Part shown: piece by piece, positions 1-14,135 of the stretch
Layout: each line of letters begins with the position of its first letter
How positions within the stretch are numbered: position 1 is the stretch's first letter
Source: Mastigias papua
Lineage: Eukaryota > Cnidaria > Scyphozoa > Rhizostomeae > Mastigiidae
Direction of reading: 5' to 3'
Assembly (NCBI GenBank): GCA_964019165.1
Contig: OZ025281.1
Location: forward strand, 14,368,362 to 14,432,361
Length of the DNA: 64,000 nucleotides
Notes under the pieces: model-generated
What the model saw: only the letters and a program-made list of their open reading frames with translations
What the model was told of the DNA's origin: nothing
The model's database searches: none
Translations under genes and position numbers: made by a program

Positions 1-954
1 TATGTATGTATGCATTTATGTATTTATAGACCGCTGATGAAGATTTATATGGAAACTTCTGAAACTAGAAAGGAGAATATATTTTGTGCCAATTCCTATG
101 TGGTTGTAGCTCTTTATATAAATATATATATATATATATATCAGGCCCGTTGGAACGAAATTGATATTGGGGGGGCTGTAAAAAAGCAGACTGCGCTGGG
201 CTCCGGGAGAATTTTTGTTCGACCACGCCCTTTAGATTGCTGGAAAGCAACCTGGCTATACAAATTGCCATTGTCAATGGATGAATTACTATTTACAGAA
301 TTAAGAAAATTTTTGAAATGGAAGTTGTAAATTGGCTGGAATCTATGTATTTGCGGTCATCTACTAACATTACCTGTAGCTGAAAAAGCTAACGGAATAC
401 TTTGCAGTCATTAACAGCAAAACTTTCCTACTGTCTCCGTACAATGCACGCCAGCAATCAACTTAAGAAATCATAAACACTGCCAAAACAAAATTTAACG
501 ATCCTCTCAACACTCTTTTTCAATCACCTATGCTTGTGTGCTTTTGTGTACTACATTAACTTTAATACACAAATCTTTGTTCGAAAATTGTCCAAAAATC
601 TGCTTACCAAATAATAAAATTACCAAACAATACTATCGATGATGAAGTGTTTTAAGGTTGATGGAACATAAAAGTCAGACCCTGACGCCCTCCAAGCATC
701 TTCGCATAACATTCAGTTTTCAAGACTTCACTTTCTTCGTTCATGCTGTTTAACGTTCCTGATCAAGTATACATTGGTTCTTTGAACACGCAATAAATGA
801 TTGAAAGGGATAGCTGGTAACTGAACTGGTTAATATTTTTGCGAATTTATAGTATAGCCTTGCAATGTTTTCTTGAAAATTTAAAGCGCAAATAGTTACA
901 AAATATTGGGGGGGCTGAAGCCCCCCCAGCCACCCCATCCGGGTTCCGACGGGC

Positions 955-1137
<183 letters not shown>

Positions 1138-1170
1138 TATTAATTCGGCTAAGGCTGACATATGTAAATA

Positions 1171-1537
<367 letters not shown>

Positions 1538-4500
1538 TTTTTTACTTGTATGTTTGTATGTATGTTTGTAAAATAAAATAACATATAACATATATATGTT
1601 TAATTTATGTTTGTAAAATATAACTAACTGTATGAAAATAAATTTACTCTGAACCTGCATGAGACTGTCTTTCAACATTAGGTGGAGAATAGATAAAACC
1701 TTTGCGCAATTCTTCGTTCTGTCAACTTCTATGTTACCATGCAACATTGCACAATAGGCTTTCAATCAAATGTATGTTTTTTAGGTTTCATATGGAGTGA
1801 ATGATTGAATGAAATAATACAGCATAATTATGATTCCAACTTGGAATCACCGATTGCTCATGCAGAAGGAAGAGCAAGTCACATCTCTCTATCAAGATGA
1901 TCTATCTATTCTTCGTCTAGCAATCAATACAGATATAGAGTTGTGAAGTAGATGCTTTGTCTTAGAACAGGAAAGGTTAATTTCTGGTTTCCCAGCAGCT
2001 CTTCAAATCCTCACAGAAGAAATCAGGATACAATTTCCTAAATTGGTTTATGCGCATATTTCATATGGAAATCTGGAGATAAAAGTCCTAGAATCCGTCA
2101 ACAGATGGTATTTGATATTTGAGTTCTAACCACTTGTATGTCATGAACAGGCTTTTAACCAACTTCTCTTGAGGATTGGCTTTCGCTATGCCCGACAGTT
2201 CATGCTCGCATCAACTCAATTCATAGCAATAAATAAGCTGATTTTTCTTGTTTTCCTCTTCATCTGACGAGTTTTTAAAAAGTCTGTGTTCTCCAATAGA
2301 TAGCTCGAAATCAAAAGCTTGCAATGACGAGCCATAGCTCATCCTATGTAGTAGGTATACAGTTGAATAAATGTCGATTTTCCTGCATGAACGTTCAAGG
2401 TATCGAATGTAAACTGTAGTACATAACAGTTACTAAGGAGTGTGTTGCAAAGCATTCACGTAAACAGCTTTGTACAAAATTCACAAGTTTAATGAAACGA
2501 CGGAAAGATAGATAAATACACTTCAAGGCAGCTTTTTCCGCACAGTACTAGTTCTCATAATGTCAGATTTACAACTTTCTAAAGACTTTCCTAGCTAGAA
2601 TGCTTAAGCTCGTGTACCCCTACGATGTTACACAGACAGGCAGGCGAGCTACGCAAGCATTACACGAGAAGAATTCCCAGATGAAACACGGGGACCCATA
2701 CCATATGAGCAAATTAGAAGGTGAGCTGCGTGAAATTTGGGATTTGAAGTGCATATGAAATTATACGCTTTCTCTAGTCTCAGAAATCTAGTACTGGAAT
2801 TTCTTTAATTTTTGATCAAACAGTTGATGAAGTGCATTTTGATCAGTCACTTTCTATTATAAAGGACATGTATGCCGTTAACCCGCTGGATCGAAAATAT
2901 TAACTCTTTTGCGACGTTTTGTTTCTCTGACTTTATTTGATTAGCCGGTAAAATAACGTATAAACTATGAAACAACGCACAGAAAAACACATACACAAAG
3001 TTTTTGCCTGGTAAAAATTGCAATACAATAAACTATCACTGACGTCATATACAGTCACACAAATGACGGCCGAGGAGGTGGCACGTATATGAAGTCATAA
3101 CTAACAGGAACAATGCTGTACGAAACGTAATTATGATGATCAATTAGAAAAGCAATTTCCAAAGGAAAATGATACAGCGACAGATAAGGCTCCATATTTA
3201 ACACTGCGTAACTTCCTCCCAAGAGCGTAGTCCCAATATATATTTGTACGTATACACACATAGTTCCATAAGAAAGTGGCCTAGGCGAATGAAGAGTTCG
3301 ACTGCTCCAAAAGTCAATAAGTTTCAGTACTGGATTTATCAGGCGTAGGAAAGTTGATCAGTCATCTACGTTTAAAACTCCAATATTCACGCGAGGCAGT
3401 CATTTTTCATTTTTTTTCATTTTAAAATTATTTACCCACGGTACAAATTCAGTTTAATTACTGTTTTACAATTGACCCTGCAAAAACTACTTACAAAATT
3501 AAAAAGTTATATACTACAAAATTTAAAATAAAAAGAGCGGAATATAACTAAATCAAAGATGTATAAATATAAATATAAATAAGTCATGGCTTCTACCTAA
3601 CTTGAATAGATATCTTGTGGTAGCACATGTAGATGAGTGTTATATACTTGGGTACATTAAGAAAAGTTTCAGTACTGTAATCATGAGAATGCGAAGAAAG
3701 TTCCCGCACTGAGCAAAAAACCATCCTTCTAAAGGATATGTGTCTATATAAAACATATATTTTCGGGGACTTTCTGGTACCCAGAAAGGAACTACTTTCC
3801 TCGCTATGTTACCTATCAAATGTATAGTAATTTGAAACGAGGCCGAGAGCTAGTCCTTGAATTATGAAAGTTTTGGGTATGCTTGTGACTGCAAACATCG
3901 ATGAGTTACAAAAAGACAAAAGAGTGCAAATAGCCAAACAACATTTATAGATTTAACGCAGTCTTGAAACTAGAGGTGCTTAATAAAATCTAAAATCAGA
4001 ACCTAATGTTTCGATACTTACTAACTTTGTGATGAACAATTTTGTAATTTGATGTTAATTATTGAGTTGACTTCAATGAGCAATTGGTTTATAGTAACTT
4101 GTGAGACTTCTCCATGCTATAATATTGAAGGAGTGCTTTCTAATGAGTAGATCTACATGAAATATATATAAATATATATAATTTATATAATTTCAGTGCC
4201 TGTTCGTCTGGTGCATATTGTTTATTCTTAATTATGACAACTAACGAGTTTCCTTAATAAATTAGCCGCGAGAATGATATGCAAATCCTCAGTTTTACTT
4301 TAAAACACCCTGATTGAAGTTATTTTGCTATCTCATGACTTGTGTTTATTCTAAAGACGAAAGGTTCGCTCTACTAGTCCGTATAATATTCCGTGGCTTA
4401 GTGAAATCAAATCGATCAACAATATATAATCCCACTTGTGATGTGCGCGGGGTCGAGAGAATCAATTGCCTCATGAACCCTTATCCTCGCTTTCTTTACT

Positions 4501-6046
4501 CATGGGACCATTCAAGTTAATGCCTGCCATTCAGAGTCCCGAGTCGTTCACTGTTTATCTACAACAACAGTACCAAAAACAATCCCTTGTGATTTATCGA
4601 ATGACCAACAGTTCTTAAGGCCAGCTTCTGTATCTATCATTACCCATTTTATTCCTCTGATTATCATAACAAACAACCGAGCTAAGCTTAAAAGATAACA
4701 TGAAATCATGTGCCAATTACACTCTTCCTGGAATTACGAAGAGCTCTCGCATATCCGGATGAATTAAGGCTATGGTGCAGGCTTATAAGATATTAACGAG
4801 TCTGAACGCTTAGGGCAGGATATGAATGCATTGACTTCTTTTAAATTTGTGGAACAAAATTGCTTAGTGACGTGTTTCAAATGGGGATGGGGAACTCGAT
4901 ACATCGGGTGAATAATGCAAAGCCACCCGTAAACCATTAAATATGTATTCCAATGTGTTGATAAATCCAGTTGGGACTTTCTTGCTACAAGTTTCGAATT
5001 TGACATAAATTGAGCAAGATTTTCTGAGAGAGCGCTTGCTCCCTCGCTATGTATGGCCTAAATATATATGCATACGAAACCATTGTGTTGGAGCTTCACA
5101 AAGTTCGGTAACAGGGAATACAGTCTTAGGCCCAAAGCTGCGAAAGAGCATTTGAATGCATTTTACCTAAACTTTTGATACCATGGACAGAATTCAAAAT
5201 GGTATTTCTTCTGCTTTAGATACCATTTATGCAATACCAAAGAATACACGTTTTAAATTTATAAAAAAGCAGTGCTCAAATGCCCGAAGAGTTAAGAGAT
5301 TTCAGGCCTGGATCTCTGAGACAAAAGTAAGTCTATGAAATTAATATACATTCAAAAGTCCAATTTTAACGCAAACCCATTATCTCTTTGCAAATCTACA
5401 TGTTAAAGTGCAAAGCTTGTGAAGTGCCTGTCTGCCAAGAACGTCTCAAGAAAGCATTAGTACTTTCAGTTTTAGACCATGAAGCAGCCAAGAACCAACT
5501 AATAAAAGCCAAGATGTAGTGATGAAGGTAAAGCACAAAATTTCAAATCCTTGCCAGGTCTTTGTTTGAACAGCTTTCAGTCATGTTCAATTAATTATTG
5601 TTTTCAAATTTCCTCTTTTTAGTAAACACGATGAATGACAATTACTCCAAAAATCGTCTATCCGTTGGTTTTTTGTGTCCAACGGTACTAAACTATTAAA
5701 GAGCTATTCACGGAATTTTAGGCACTTTATTCAAAATGTGCAACTATTGTGCCGTACCAGACGATACAGATCCTGTCTACAAATGGCTGAAGTTCTTGGT
5801 TGATGCGTGAATCAGGACATAACATACCTGGCGTTTTTGCACTCTTTTTACTTTCGGGTCTATCATGTACGCACTTCTGCTCGATCCCTCAGAACCGGAA
5901 AGACAACACGAGTGATGCAAGTTCCGTACTAAAAAGATACTTCTATGATGATTCATATATAAGTTACAATATACACACAGAATAATAATTTATCCACACG
6001 AATAATTTATCTACATCTCTACAATATCACAGATCTTCCACCTAAA

Positions 6047-7075
6047 TTAACAATCAATTTCAGTTGCGTCTAGTAAAATCATAGGGTTCTTACAAAAATG
6101 TTCAAATCTCTCGAAAAATGTTTCAGTGTCTTCCAGATAATAGTCCACTCCATGGCGTGAATCCGGTGCTCTGAATAGCTTCACTTTTTCCTTGGACTCT
6201 TGCCGTTTTGACTGTCCATCGGACATTCGTCTTCGGAGTTCAGGACTGCCAGATAACACATCGACGCGTGCCTTCTCAAGGTCATCCGTAACAGAGAAGG
6301 AACTCTGTGACAAGCATTGTAGGCTTGAAGACCGTTTCACTTCTTCTTGGAGCAGAGCGTGCACTTGGAAATTCCCAATCGGTCGTCTGTGACACTGGCT
6401 TGGGCTGTTACTGATGTCTCGCATGGCAGTATTTTGTCGCTTTTCAACCTCGTTGCTTCGTCTTCTTGCAAGCTTCGGACTGGCCGATGGAGACCTCAAA
6501 TGGCTTGCAGATTCAATAAACCGTTTGATGAAGCTTGGCTTTCTAGGGGTCATTTTCCCGTCAGCGTATCCATTCTCCGTTATCGATTTCCCATGTAAAT
6601 ATTCCGATGTATCTGGTATGTCCGATTTTTTTGATTTGGTTGTGTTATGATTTCTTGAGAATATCTTCGGACGATGTATCCTTATTTTTTGCAGCCTGCT
6701 AGTTTTTCTCCCCTTGTTAGATTTTGTATCCTCCAGGCTCGCCTTCCTGACAACAAAGTCTAAAATTTTCAGTTCCTCAGGGGAATATATCGCCCATTCA
6801 GAATGTAATAGTTCTTCGTTCAAACTCATTCGAAAATGTTCTCGCTTCTGTCGCTTCAATGTTGTCTCGTGGGACAAAGTTCTTTCCAAGATAGGGCGAC
6901 ATTTTCTGCACTCGTTCATAACTTCCCTGGAAGCTACCATTTCGTCTTCTGTTTTCTTCTCTAAACAATCCCCAGAAATATTCCTCAGCTGACCAAAAAT
7001 ATCTTGTACCAATCGCTCTTTTGGCAAGACAAACTCTTCCTCATCATTTTCCACAAAAGTGTTTGGCCTATCCAT
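6047..7075 (-). CDS. Intronless orphan protein, basic and serine-rich, 342 aa
   Basis: A single uninterrupted frame of 342 codons from ATG (7075) to TGA, by far the longest plain open frame in the first 31 kb. I do not recognise a family. The N-terminal third is mixed charged and probably helical (EEEF, KERLVQDIF near residues 12-27; a short C-x-x-C element near residue 56). The middle (about 115-250) is basic and Ser/Thr/Pro-rich with kinase-type sites such as RRRS and SPSASP, and the C-terminal 45 residues are again mixed (YYLEDTETFFERF). No signal peptide or membrane segment is visible. A disordered, phosphorylated regulatory or nuclear protein is one guess. Antisense frames at the same place are shadows. 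Length and lack of microsatellite bias argue for a real gene; transcription is unproven. Confidence 0.6.
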   Translation of the reverse strand: MDRPNTFVENDEEEFVLPKERLVQDIFGQLRNISGDCLEKKTEDEMVASREVMNECRKCRPILERTLSHETTLKRQKREHFRMSLNEELLHSEWAIYSPEELKILDFVVRKASLEDTKSNKGRKTSRLQKIRIHRPKIFSRNHNTTKSKKSDIPDTSEYLHGKSITENGYADGKMTPRKPSFIKRFIESASHLRSPSASPKLARRRSNEVEKRQNTAMRDISNSPSQCHRRPIGNFQVHALLQEEVKRSSSLQCLSQSSFSVTDDLEKARVDVLSGSPELRRRMSDGQSKRQESKEKVKLFRAPDSRHGVDYYLEDTETFFERFEHFCKNPMILLDATEIDC

Positions 7076-9194
7076 CGTTACTCTCCGATTCTAAAGACAA
7101 GACTAACACTTGCCGCGGCTTGTCTTGAATTTATATTGCCCAAATATTCTTGGAATGATGCGGTTTGGGCATAAAACCTACCTTTTGTACCTTCTATGAC
7201 CTTTTAATTGTTTGTGATGGATAAAATGACAAAGGCCGATTACGAACCAAATGACAAACTAAACGATCTGCTCAATGAAATGTATGGACATTGTGTGACG
7301 TCAAAGATATATTGTACCTAACGTTAACAAATAAAATAGGGATGATATGAGATAAAAGGAACCAATCATCCAGCCGCTGTTGTCTTTGACCGGGGGGTCA
7401 ACTATGTAATGCCATGAGTGATCCAAAAAACTTGCACGAATACGTGTACAGTGCATAAGGTGTACGAGAAAGTTGATACAATATTAAAAATTTTTATGCC
7501 GGATGGGCGGTTTTTAACGAATGTTATAAATACATGCCATATTGGATGAAATATATAAAATAGATCATTAAAACGGGAAGCAATACAAGCTAAATGGTAC
7601 CGTCTGCTTTCCATTAGGAAACGGACGAATGATGCAATTTCTGCGCAAGTATTCATAGAAAGTGAAATATTGAATAAATGCCGATTGCAAATGCATCCTT
7701 CAAAATACAAAACTCAAATTTTACCTTTTATGGCTTGGGGCGTGGCCTGCTTGATGAAAGGGTATGTCATGCCTGAAAAAACGGAAATTGTGTCAAAAGA
7801 TGGGGGCAAAACTACGCAACGCCCATTTCCGCTAATTTTCAATAAATTTCAAAACACTAAGCTGGTACAAAAACAGCAATGAATGAACAACATACATGGG
7901 ATGTTATAGACTTGCTTGAAAAACTCCCTCTTTAAATCATGGGGGGGGGGAGTGCTGCATTCCCAATATTTACCGATAGTTCTGTTCCTAGGATATCTAA
8001 TATAGATTTCATGCATTTTAAAAAACTTGCTGACTTCCAATTTTTACCCATTATGAAGTCAATGTATCTGGATGGAGTAGCAACTGTATAAGGACGACGG
8101 AGCAACATTTGTCATGAGGAGGGGCTCGAATGGAGAGATTAAAATTGTAGTGATATGGATGGCGCTAAAACGCGTACTAAAGCACATTTGCTGTAAAAAG
8201 TGGAGAAGGAACAGCCCAAGGCTCCAAGGCTCCACCGTCCATGCTGTATGCAAGTCACAGAGATTCATTTGCTGACTATCCAGGTTATTGCTCCTGAAAT
8301 TGTCCTATTCTACAACACACACAATGCCGACTAACCTAGGCCATTTGTCCCCCTAGTTCCCCCTAAAATCCGTTACTGCTGCTTATACCTAGCTAAACAT
8401 ATTGTATATTCTATAGTGAACTTTGTTTTACTGTCGCTATTCACGAGGAATAAATTGCAAATGCACTTAAGAAACATGCTTCCAGCATATAAAACGAGTT
8501 GTTTTGATGAAATGGAATCTATCAGTAGGTGCCCAATGACGAATGGAAATAACAGCGACCCAGATAAAAAACTGTTTTCAAATATGGCATCAAAACAACT
8601 CCTACATGCCTAAAAAATTCAAATCCATGCTTTAAAATTTGACGGCATTTGTTTACCACATCTCAGTTTGGCACCGCTGAAAAGTTTGCAATTGCGATTA
8701 CGACTAGCGAAAGGCAGCAGTAAGTCGCAAAGTAGATTAAAAAAAATAACTGAACGAACTAGACAAATAAATGTCAGATAAACAAAGCAGATGGAAAAAC
8801 ACGTCTATTGCGTCAAAAGGATTGATTTGTTTTGACTATGGCAAATTCTCATGTACGCAGCCAGCAACGTGTTTTTTATGAAAGAAACTTTGCTGACAAA
8901 TTAAGTGCTTGTCGTAACATGCTGTCGACAAGAGCTCGTGGTGGAAAGGACTATACTGTCGTAACGAAAACTGTACGAACGAAGACAAGAATACGACAGA
9001 AGTTCTCTCTATCTACGAACTTTCCAAAATTTGAAAAGCCAAGATCTATACATTCTTTTCCGAACTTATTTTTCTGCTCAGTCTCAATATTCGTAAATAG
9101 TTTTGTGAGCTTGAGACGATTCTATTCATATCAATTAAGAATTTAAGCAAATCTACCGCGTACTTTAATTGCACCATATACAGCAGGAAAACGG

Positions 9195-9400
9195 ACAGTG
9201 AGTCATCAGGTCCCAATTGCATATGGTGTATACTGTTCAACATATGTTCAACATATCGACAACATATATACAACATATCGACAACATATGTACAACATTA
9301 TCAGCAAAGTTCATTTCACAGTAGAGGCACGTTATACTGTTCAACATATGTACAACATATCGACAACATATCGACAATATATGTACAATATAATGTGTAA
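9195..9400. repeat. Imperfect ACAACATATCGACAACATAT tandem block
   Basis: Short units of the type CAACATATCGACAACATATGTA recur in two blocks (about 9236-9300 and 9336-9392). Each is preceded by TATACTGTTCAACATATG and followed by a related sequence around GCATTTAGCA/GTTCATTTCACA. So a composite unit of roughly 110 bp is itself present twice. Confidence 0.7.
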
Positions 9401-11880
9401 AGTGCATTTAGCATTAGATGCACGCTATTCTTAAGAACATCACTCGAGAAAATAGGTGCTACTTCGTCTGAAAGTCAAGGAAAAATAATTCAGATATCTG
9501 CTGTTGTGTTAATTCATTACAAAAGCAAAACAAGAACAGGAAAGAAATAACAAATATAGCATATATAGTATAAAACTAAATCCGAAATGTTTTGCTTGCC
9601 GTCTAAAAACTCAAACAAACAAAAGATTTACATCTTGAAGAAGTTTGAGCCTAGCATTTGTTTTCATTTTATTCTTAAACTCAGCAATTTTGATCCTCAA
9701 TATTTTTTTTAAAGAAGTGTGTATTGTAACTCGGCATGCTAGATTCATTAGCAAATTGTGTAATAATACCTAATCCCTCGTTGTTATGAAAAGGTTGCAT
9801 CACTGGTAATTGATGGTCGCTCAATGTTTGGGGAGGAGTTGAACACTGGCTGTTACTAGATCATGAATGGCTAGGAGGAGTATAGTATTGGTGACCGCTG
9901 GTGTTTAATTCTTGGAAATGAGTGAAATGCAATTCAATCATTCACAGGTTTACTATTGCATTGGGACGTAATGAGTATTGGCTATTGCGGGTCTTTCATG
10001 CTTGGAAAAGAGCACAATATCTGTACGTACAGGTGTCTTATTATCGAAAAGGAACGGAATATTGTCATTACGCTAGCGTCTTCTACGTATACAAGCCATG
10101 CAACTTTGACTTGCTATATAAAATGAATGTTTACAGGATTGAGGGAGGAGTCCAATATAGATCAATAAGCAACACGCAAATCTCAAAATATAGGAAAATA
10201 GTAAACAACCTGTCTATCCAGTAAGGAGAGGACTTAGCTAATGGAGTTGAAAATTTAGGACGAGATGTCACGATCGCTATTAGATTCCAATCCACATTTT
10301 TAAAGATAGGAATATCCCTCAGAATCCAAGAAGAACAAATGCTAGTGAACTCTAGGGGCTAGAAAAATAATGGATGCATACGTGAAGGGGCACCAACCAC
10401 ATGAAAATAATTACATGCCTCTGTTAAGAACATTTCTGGTGCAGTATAGAAATTCTCTGAAGATATTCATGATTTTATTACTAACTAATACTCTTTTAAG
10501 AGTTTCTACGCAAGAATGTTCAAGTTTGTGCAACACTTCAATGATACACAGACTGATGGAGACTACAGAACGATGACACACAGACTGATGGAGACTGATG
10601 AAATCTATGTTGCTTAATTTGTATAGATTTCTCATGTTAGTCCATGCACTAAAATGATATGCTTAGGTAATGTCTGTCAGTCCTTGTATCACTGCAGTGT
10701 TAGGCAAATTCGGTTGTTCTTGCTGAGAAAGTCTTAAGAGAGTTTCAGTACTGAAGTTAAGAAGTTAAGAAAAAGTTAAGAATGTTTCAGTACAGGGCAA
10801 AAGAGCTTACTTATGAAAACAACGTGCTTGTGAACTTATCGACTTTCTAGGGTTTCAAAACTCCATTAGTGAACATTCTTACCTTTGTAAGCAGCTGCGC
10901 ACTATACCCCAACTCCTAGATCCATTCCCCCGTGTGCGGGTAACTGTCAGCAGGAAGTGGTTTCAACCCGAGGTTATCTCTTCCAATGGTGGGTTATACA
11001 GAATAATGCTGAATTTAATATGTCTGACATCATGATGAGATGGCATTTCTGTTACACAATAACATGACGGATATAGCAGATGATAACGCAGCAAAATTGG
11101 CTAGCGACTCATAGGAGATATCTTGACTTCAGTCGCCGTTAGAACTGTGAGAAGGAAAACCACTCTTATCTTGCTGGCAGCTTTGCTTGGATTTTGGCTG
11201 TTAAGAGTTTCAAATCTCGTGGCAACAATCGCTTTAGATGGCAATACTAGAAATGGTCACTATTTCTAAGGACGTCAGTTTCAACTTTAAATAGAAATGC
11301 TAAGAATGGTTCCATCAGTTTTCAAAAGTTCTGAATGAATTAAGTTTCAAAGAGTTAATTCACATGTTCTAATTAACGCAAAGATCGTTTTATGCTAAAG
11401 CCTTTTGAAACTATACGTCTCTTTCAGGCAGCTGAGGCGACACATGGGGGGGGGGGGGCTGAAGGGATGTGCCCCCATTCTTCTCTAGGACCAATTCTTT
11501 AATCCTTCCAAATTCGTATAGAAAATGTTTGAAGAAGTGGGAGGTTTCCAGAATTGCATAATTCGTTGTTTCGTTATATCATCATTGACGCTTGCATACG
11601 TTTGCATAGCTTTCTGTCACTTTTTTTGCATATTTCATTCTACGCTGTACAAAAAGGCGTGGTCAAAGCGGCTGGTGCCACCGCAAACTTCCAGGAGAAG
11701 ACTTTGACCAAGAAAATGCTATTCGATCTGCGTTATAGAGAAAATCTTGTTGACATCTATGGAACACTTTTAGTACTCAATTAAAAAGATATATCAAAGA
11801 ACAAACAATTAAAAGAACAATGGCACAAGTGGAGAAAGTTGAATATTTGATTGCGAAGTGAAAATACGAGAAAATATGTG

Positions 11881-11953
11881 ACCTCAGCGGGACTCGAACC
11901 CGAGACTCTCGACTTTGCAAGTTGAATGCTCTGCCGCTGTGCCGCACAGTAAT
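11881..11953 (-). repeat. tRNA-Cys-like pseudo-tRNA / SINE head
   Basis: The minus strand shows a D-arm-like AGCGGCAGAGC, an anticodon loop TTGCAAA that would place GCA (Cys), and a perfect B box GGGTTCGAGTCCC. The 5' acceptor strand does not pair convincingly with TGAGGTC at the 3' end, and the anticodon stem has a mismatch. I therefore call it a tRNA-derived repeat rather than a functional gene. Confidence 0.55.
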
Positions 11954-12017
11954 CTATTTTAAAGGGAATCTTTCGTAATAGATATATTATGCAATATGTT
12001 AATATTTCTCCTTAGAG

Positions 12018-12130
12018 CTGCATACAAAGTTGCTAGAACTGCATACAAAGTTGCTAGAACTGCATACAAAGTTGCTAGAACTGCATACAAAGTTGCTAGA
12101 ACTGCATACAAAGTTGCTAGAACTGCATAC
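12018..12130. repeat. 21-bp tandem repeat, about 5.4 copies
   Basis: The unit CTGCATACAAAGTTGCTAGAA is repeated five times without mismatch, then breaks off inside a sixth copy. Confidence 0.95.
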
Positions 12131-13005
12131 CTTATGTAGAACAGTAAAAAACAATGTGCCCAACTAACTGTGGTTTATTTTAATACAAGACAAGAACTAC
12201 GACGAACAACAGACATTTCATTGTCTTTAGAGATGTTTCTTTCTTCTTTAAATTTTCTTCCAAATTATCATACGGGCATTGTAAGACCTAAACTAGAATG
12301 ACAACACGACCGATTTGTTTTGCTAAATTTAAAATAATTGTTGCTACAAAAGCCATGTGAATACACTTTTGCAAAGATAGGTGCTTTATCACTGCATGCA
12401 CACTTTCACCGTTTATCACTTCACAAAACCAGTTTGCTATTGCAAAATTCACTATCAATGTGCTTTAAATCTGGGCACGCTGCAGTTCCTGAAAATTGTG
12501 ACTCTGGGACTTCCCTTCCTAGGCTTGCACGTAGATTGCCTTGACACTTAGTTCAGTTAAATAGCTACGTCTCTCAAGTAAGACCATTATACAATGTGTT
12601 TCTTGACGGAAAGCATGTGGCATCGGATAGTGTATCTGGTTTCAAACTTTTAGTCTGAGTTGCAACTAAATAACACGTCGTTTTCATCTTGTGATTACGA
12701 GCAATGAGCGATTCAATTGAGGCAGCTACTCGTTACATTAGCTTTTATCCGTTTGATTTCAAACTTTCATACTTTTAGTTGAAATGACTGGTACTACCTA
12801 AAAACGTCTGCTCTTGAGTTCTTCAAATTGTTGAAATATAGTCGTCTATATAAACCATTTTTTTTATAAGAAAGCAGGACTTGGCTGCTCAAAAAGTTGA
12901 CAAAATTCAATACTGGATTTTTGAGAATTTAAGAAAACGGTAAGCTGATAAGCATTCGAAAAACTCAAATTTTCATGAAAGCATATCATCTCTTTTTATA
13001 TACAC

Positions 13006-13178
<173 letters not shown>

Positions 13179-14044
13179 GATCTCTTTTGATAATATCTGT
13201 GTATCATTTTTGTTTGTCCAGTGCTTGTCTGTCTCTGTAACGCTTTACTGTTACAAAAACTCGAATATTCCTGTCTAGCAAGTCTTAAGACAGTTTCAGC
13301 ACTGATATCATAAGAAAGCTAAGGAAATTTTACTACTAAATTTTACTACTGGATGAAACAAGCTTTCTTAAAAAGGACAAATGCAGTTAGAAAATTGAGG
13401 TTCAAACTGTCAAAACAAATACAGGAACACTAGAAGGCCCTGCCTCAAGTGGGACAATGGAGTGAAATACCAATGTGTTGTTGAAAATTGCTCAGCAAAT
13501 CAATCGCTCGGTGCGTATGGGCCTAAACCGAAAAGTCTAGTATTGTTGTTAGATATTTCCATTAAATTTAACCACCTAATAAGCAATTCATAGCATATAG
13601 TCATGAAAAAATAAAGTTTGAAATGAGAATAAATGCATTGCTTCTTGGTGAAAAATATCAGTTACTTACAAGCAAAGGGGTGCACTACTGCCTTCTCTGT
13701 TCCGTCCTCAAACCATCCCTACCACCCCCCTGAAACGAACAAAAGGTAGAGCGGGGCTGTCTTCACAGCAAATATTCAGCAAAAAAGCTATCGAACTGAA
13801 ATTAAACTGATGCAATTAGAGTCCCATTTTGGATTAAACCAAATCAACAATGTTTAATGCGTAGTAGCCATGGTAGTAGCGCAATATGGGAAAAGTGTCT
13901 TCTCATCCAATTAACGTGGAATTTCCGCAAAATCATGGGGAGATTTGAGTTCTAAGTGAACTGAGATAACGCAATGTTATCAAATTTATCTGCACTTACA
14001 TCCAAAATGCTTATGCATTATTTTTCACATATTTCGGTCCCCTT

Positions 14045-14135
14045 GTCTGCTCGTTCATCCATCCATTCATCCACCCATTCATCCATCCATTCATCAATCC
14101 ATTCATTCATTCATTTATTCATTCATTCGTTCACC
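14045..14135. repeat. (ATTC/ATCC)n tetranucleotide repeat
   Basis: Imperfect CATCCATTCATC-type tandem repeat. The Ser-His-Ile-rich frame through it is not a gene. Confidence 0.85.

Noticed and set aside
8832..9146. 104-codon basic open frame
   Set aside because: No homology I recognise, no splice or polyadenylation context, and composition like the surrounding non-coding DNA.
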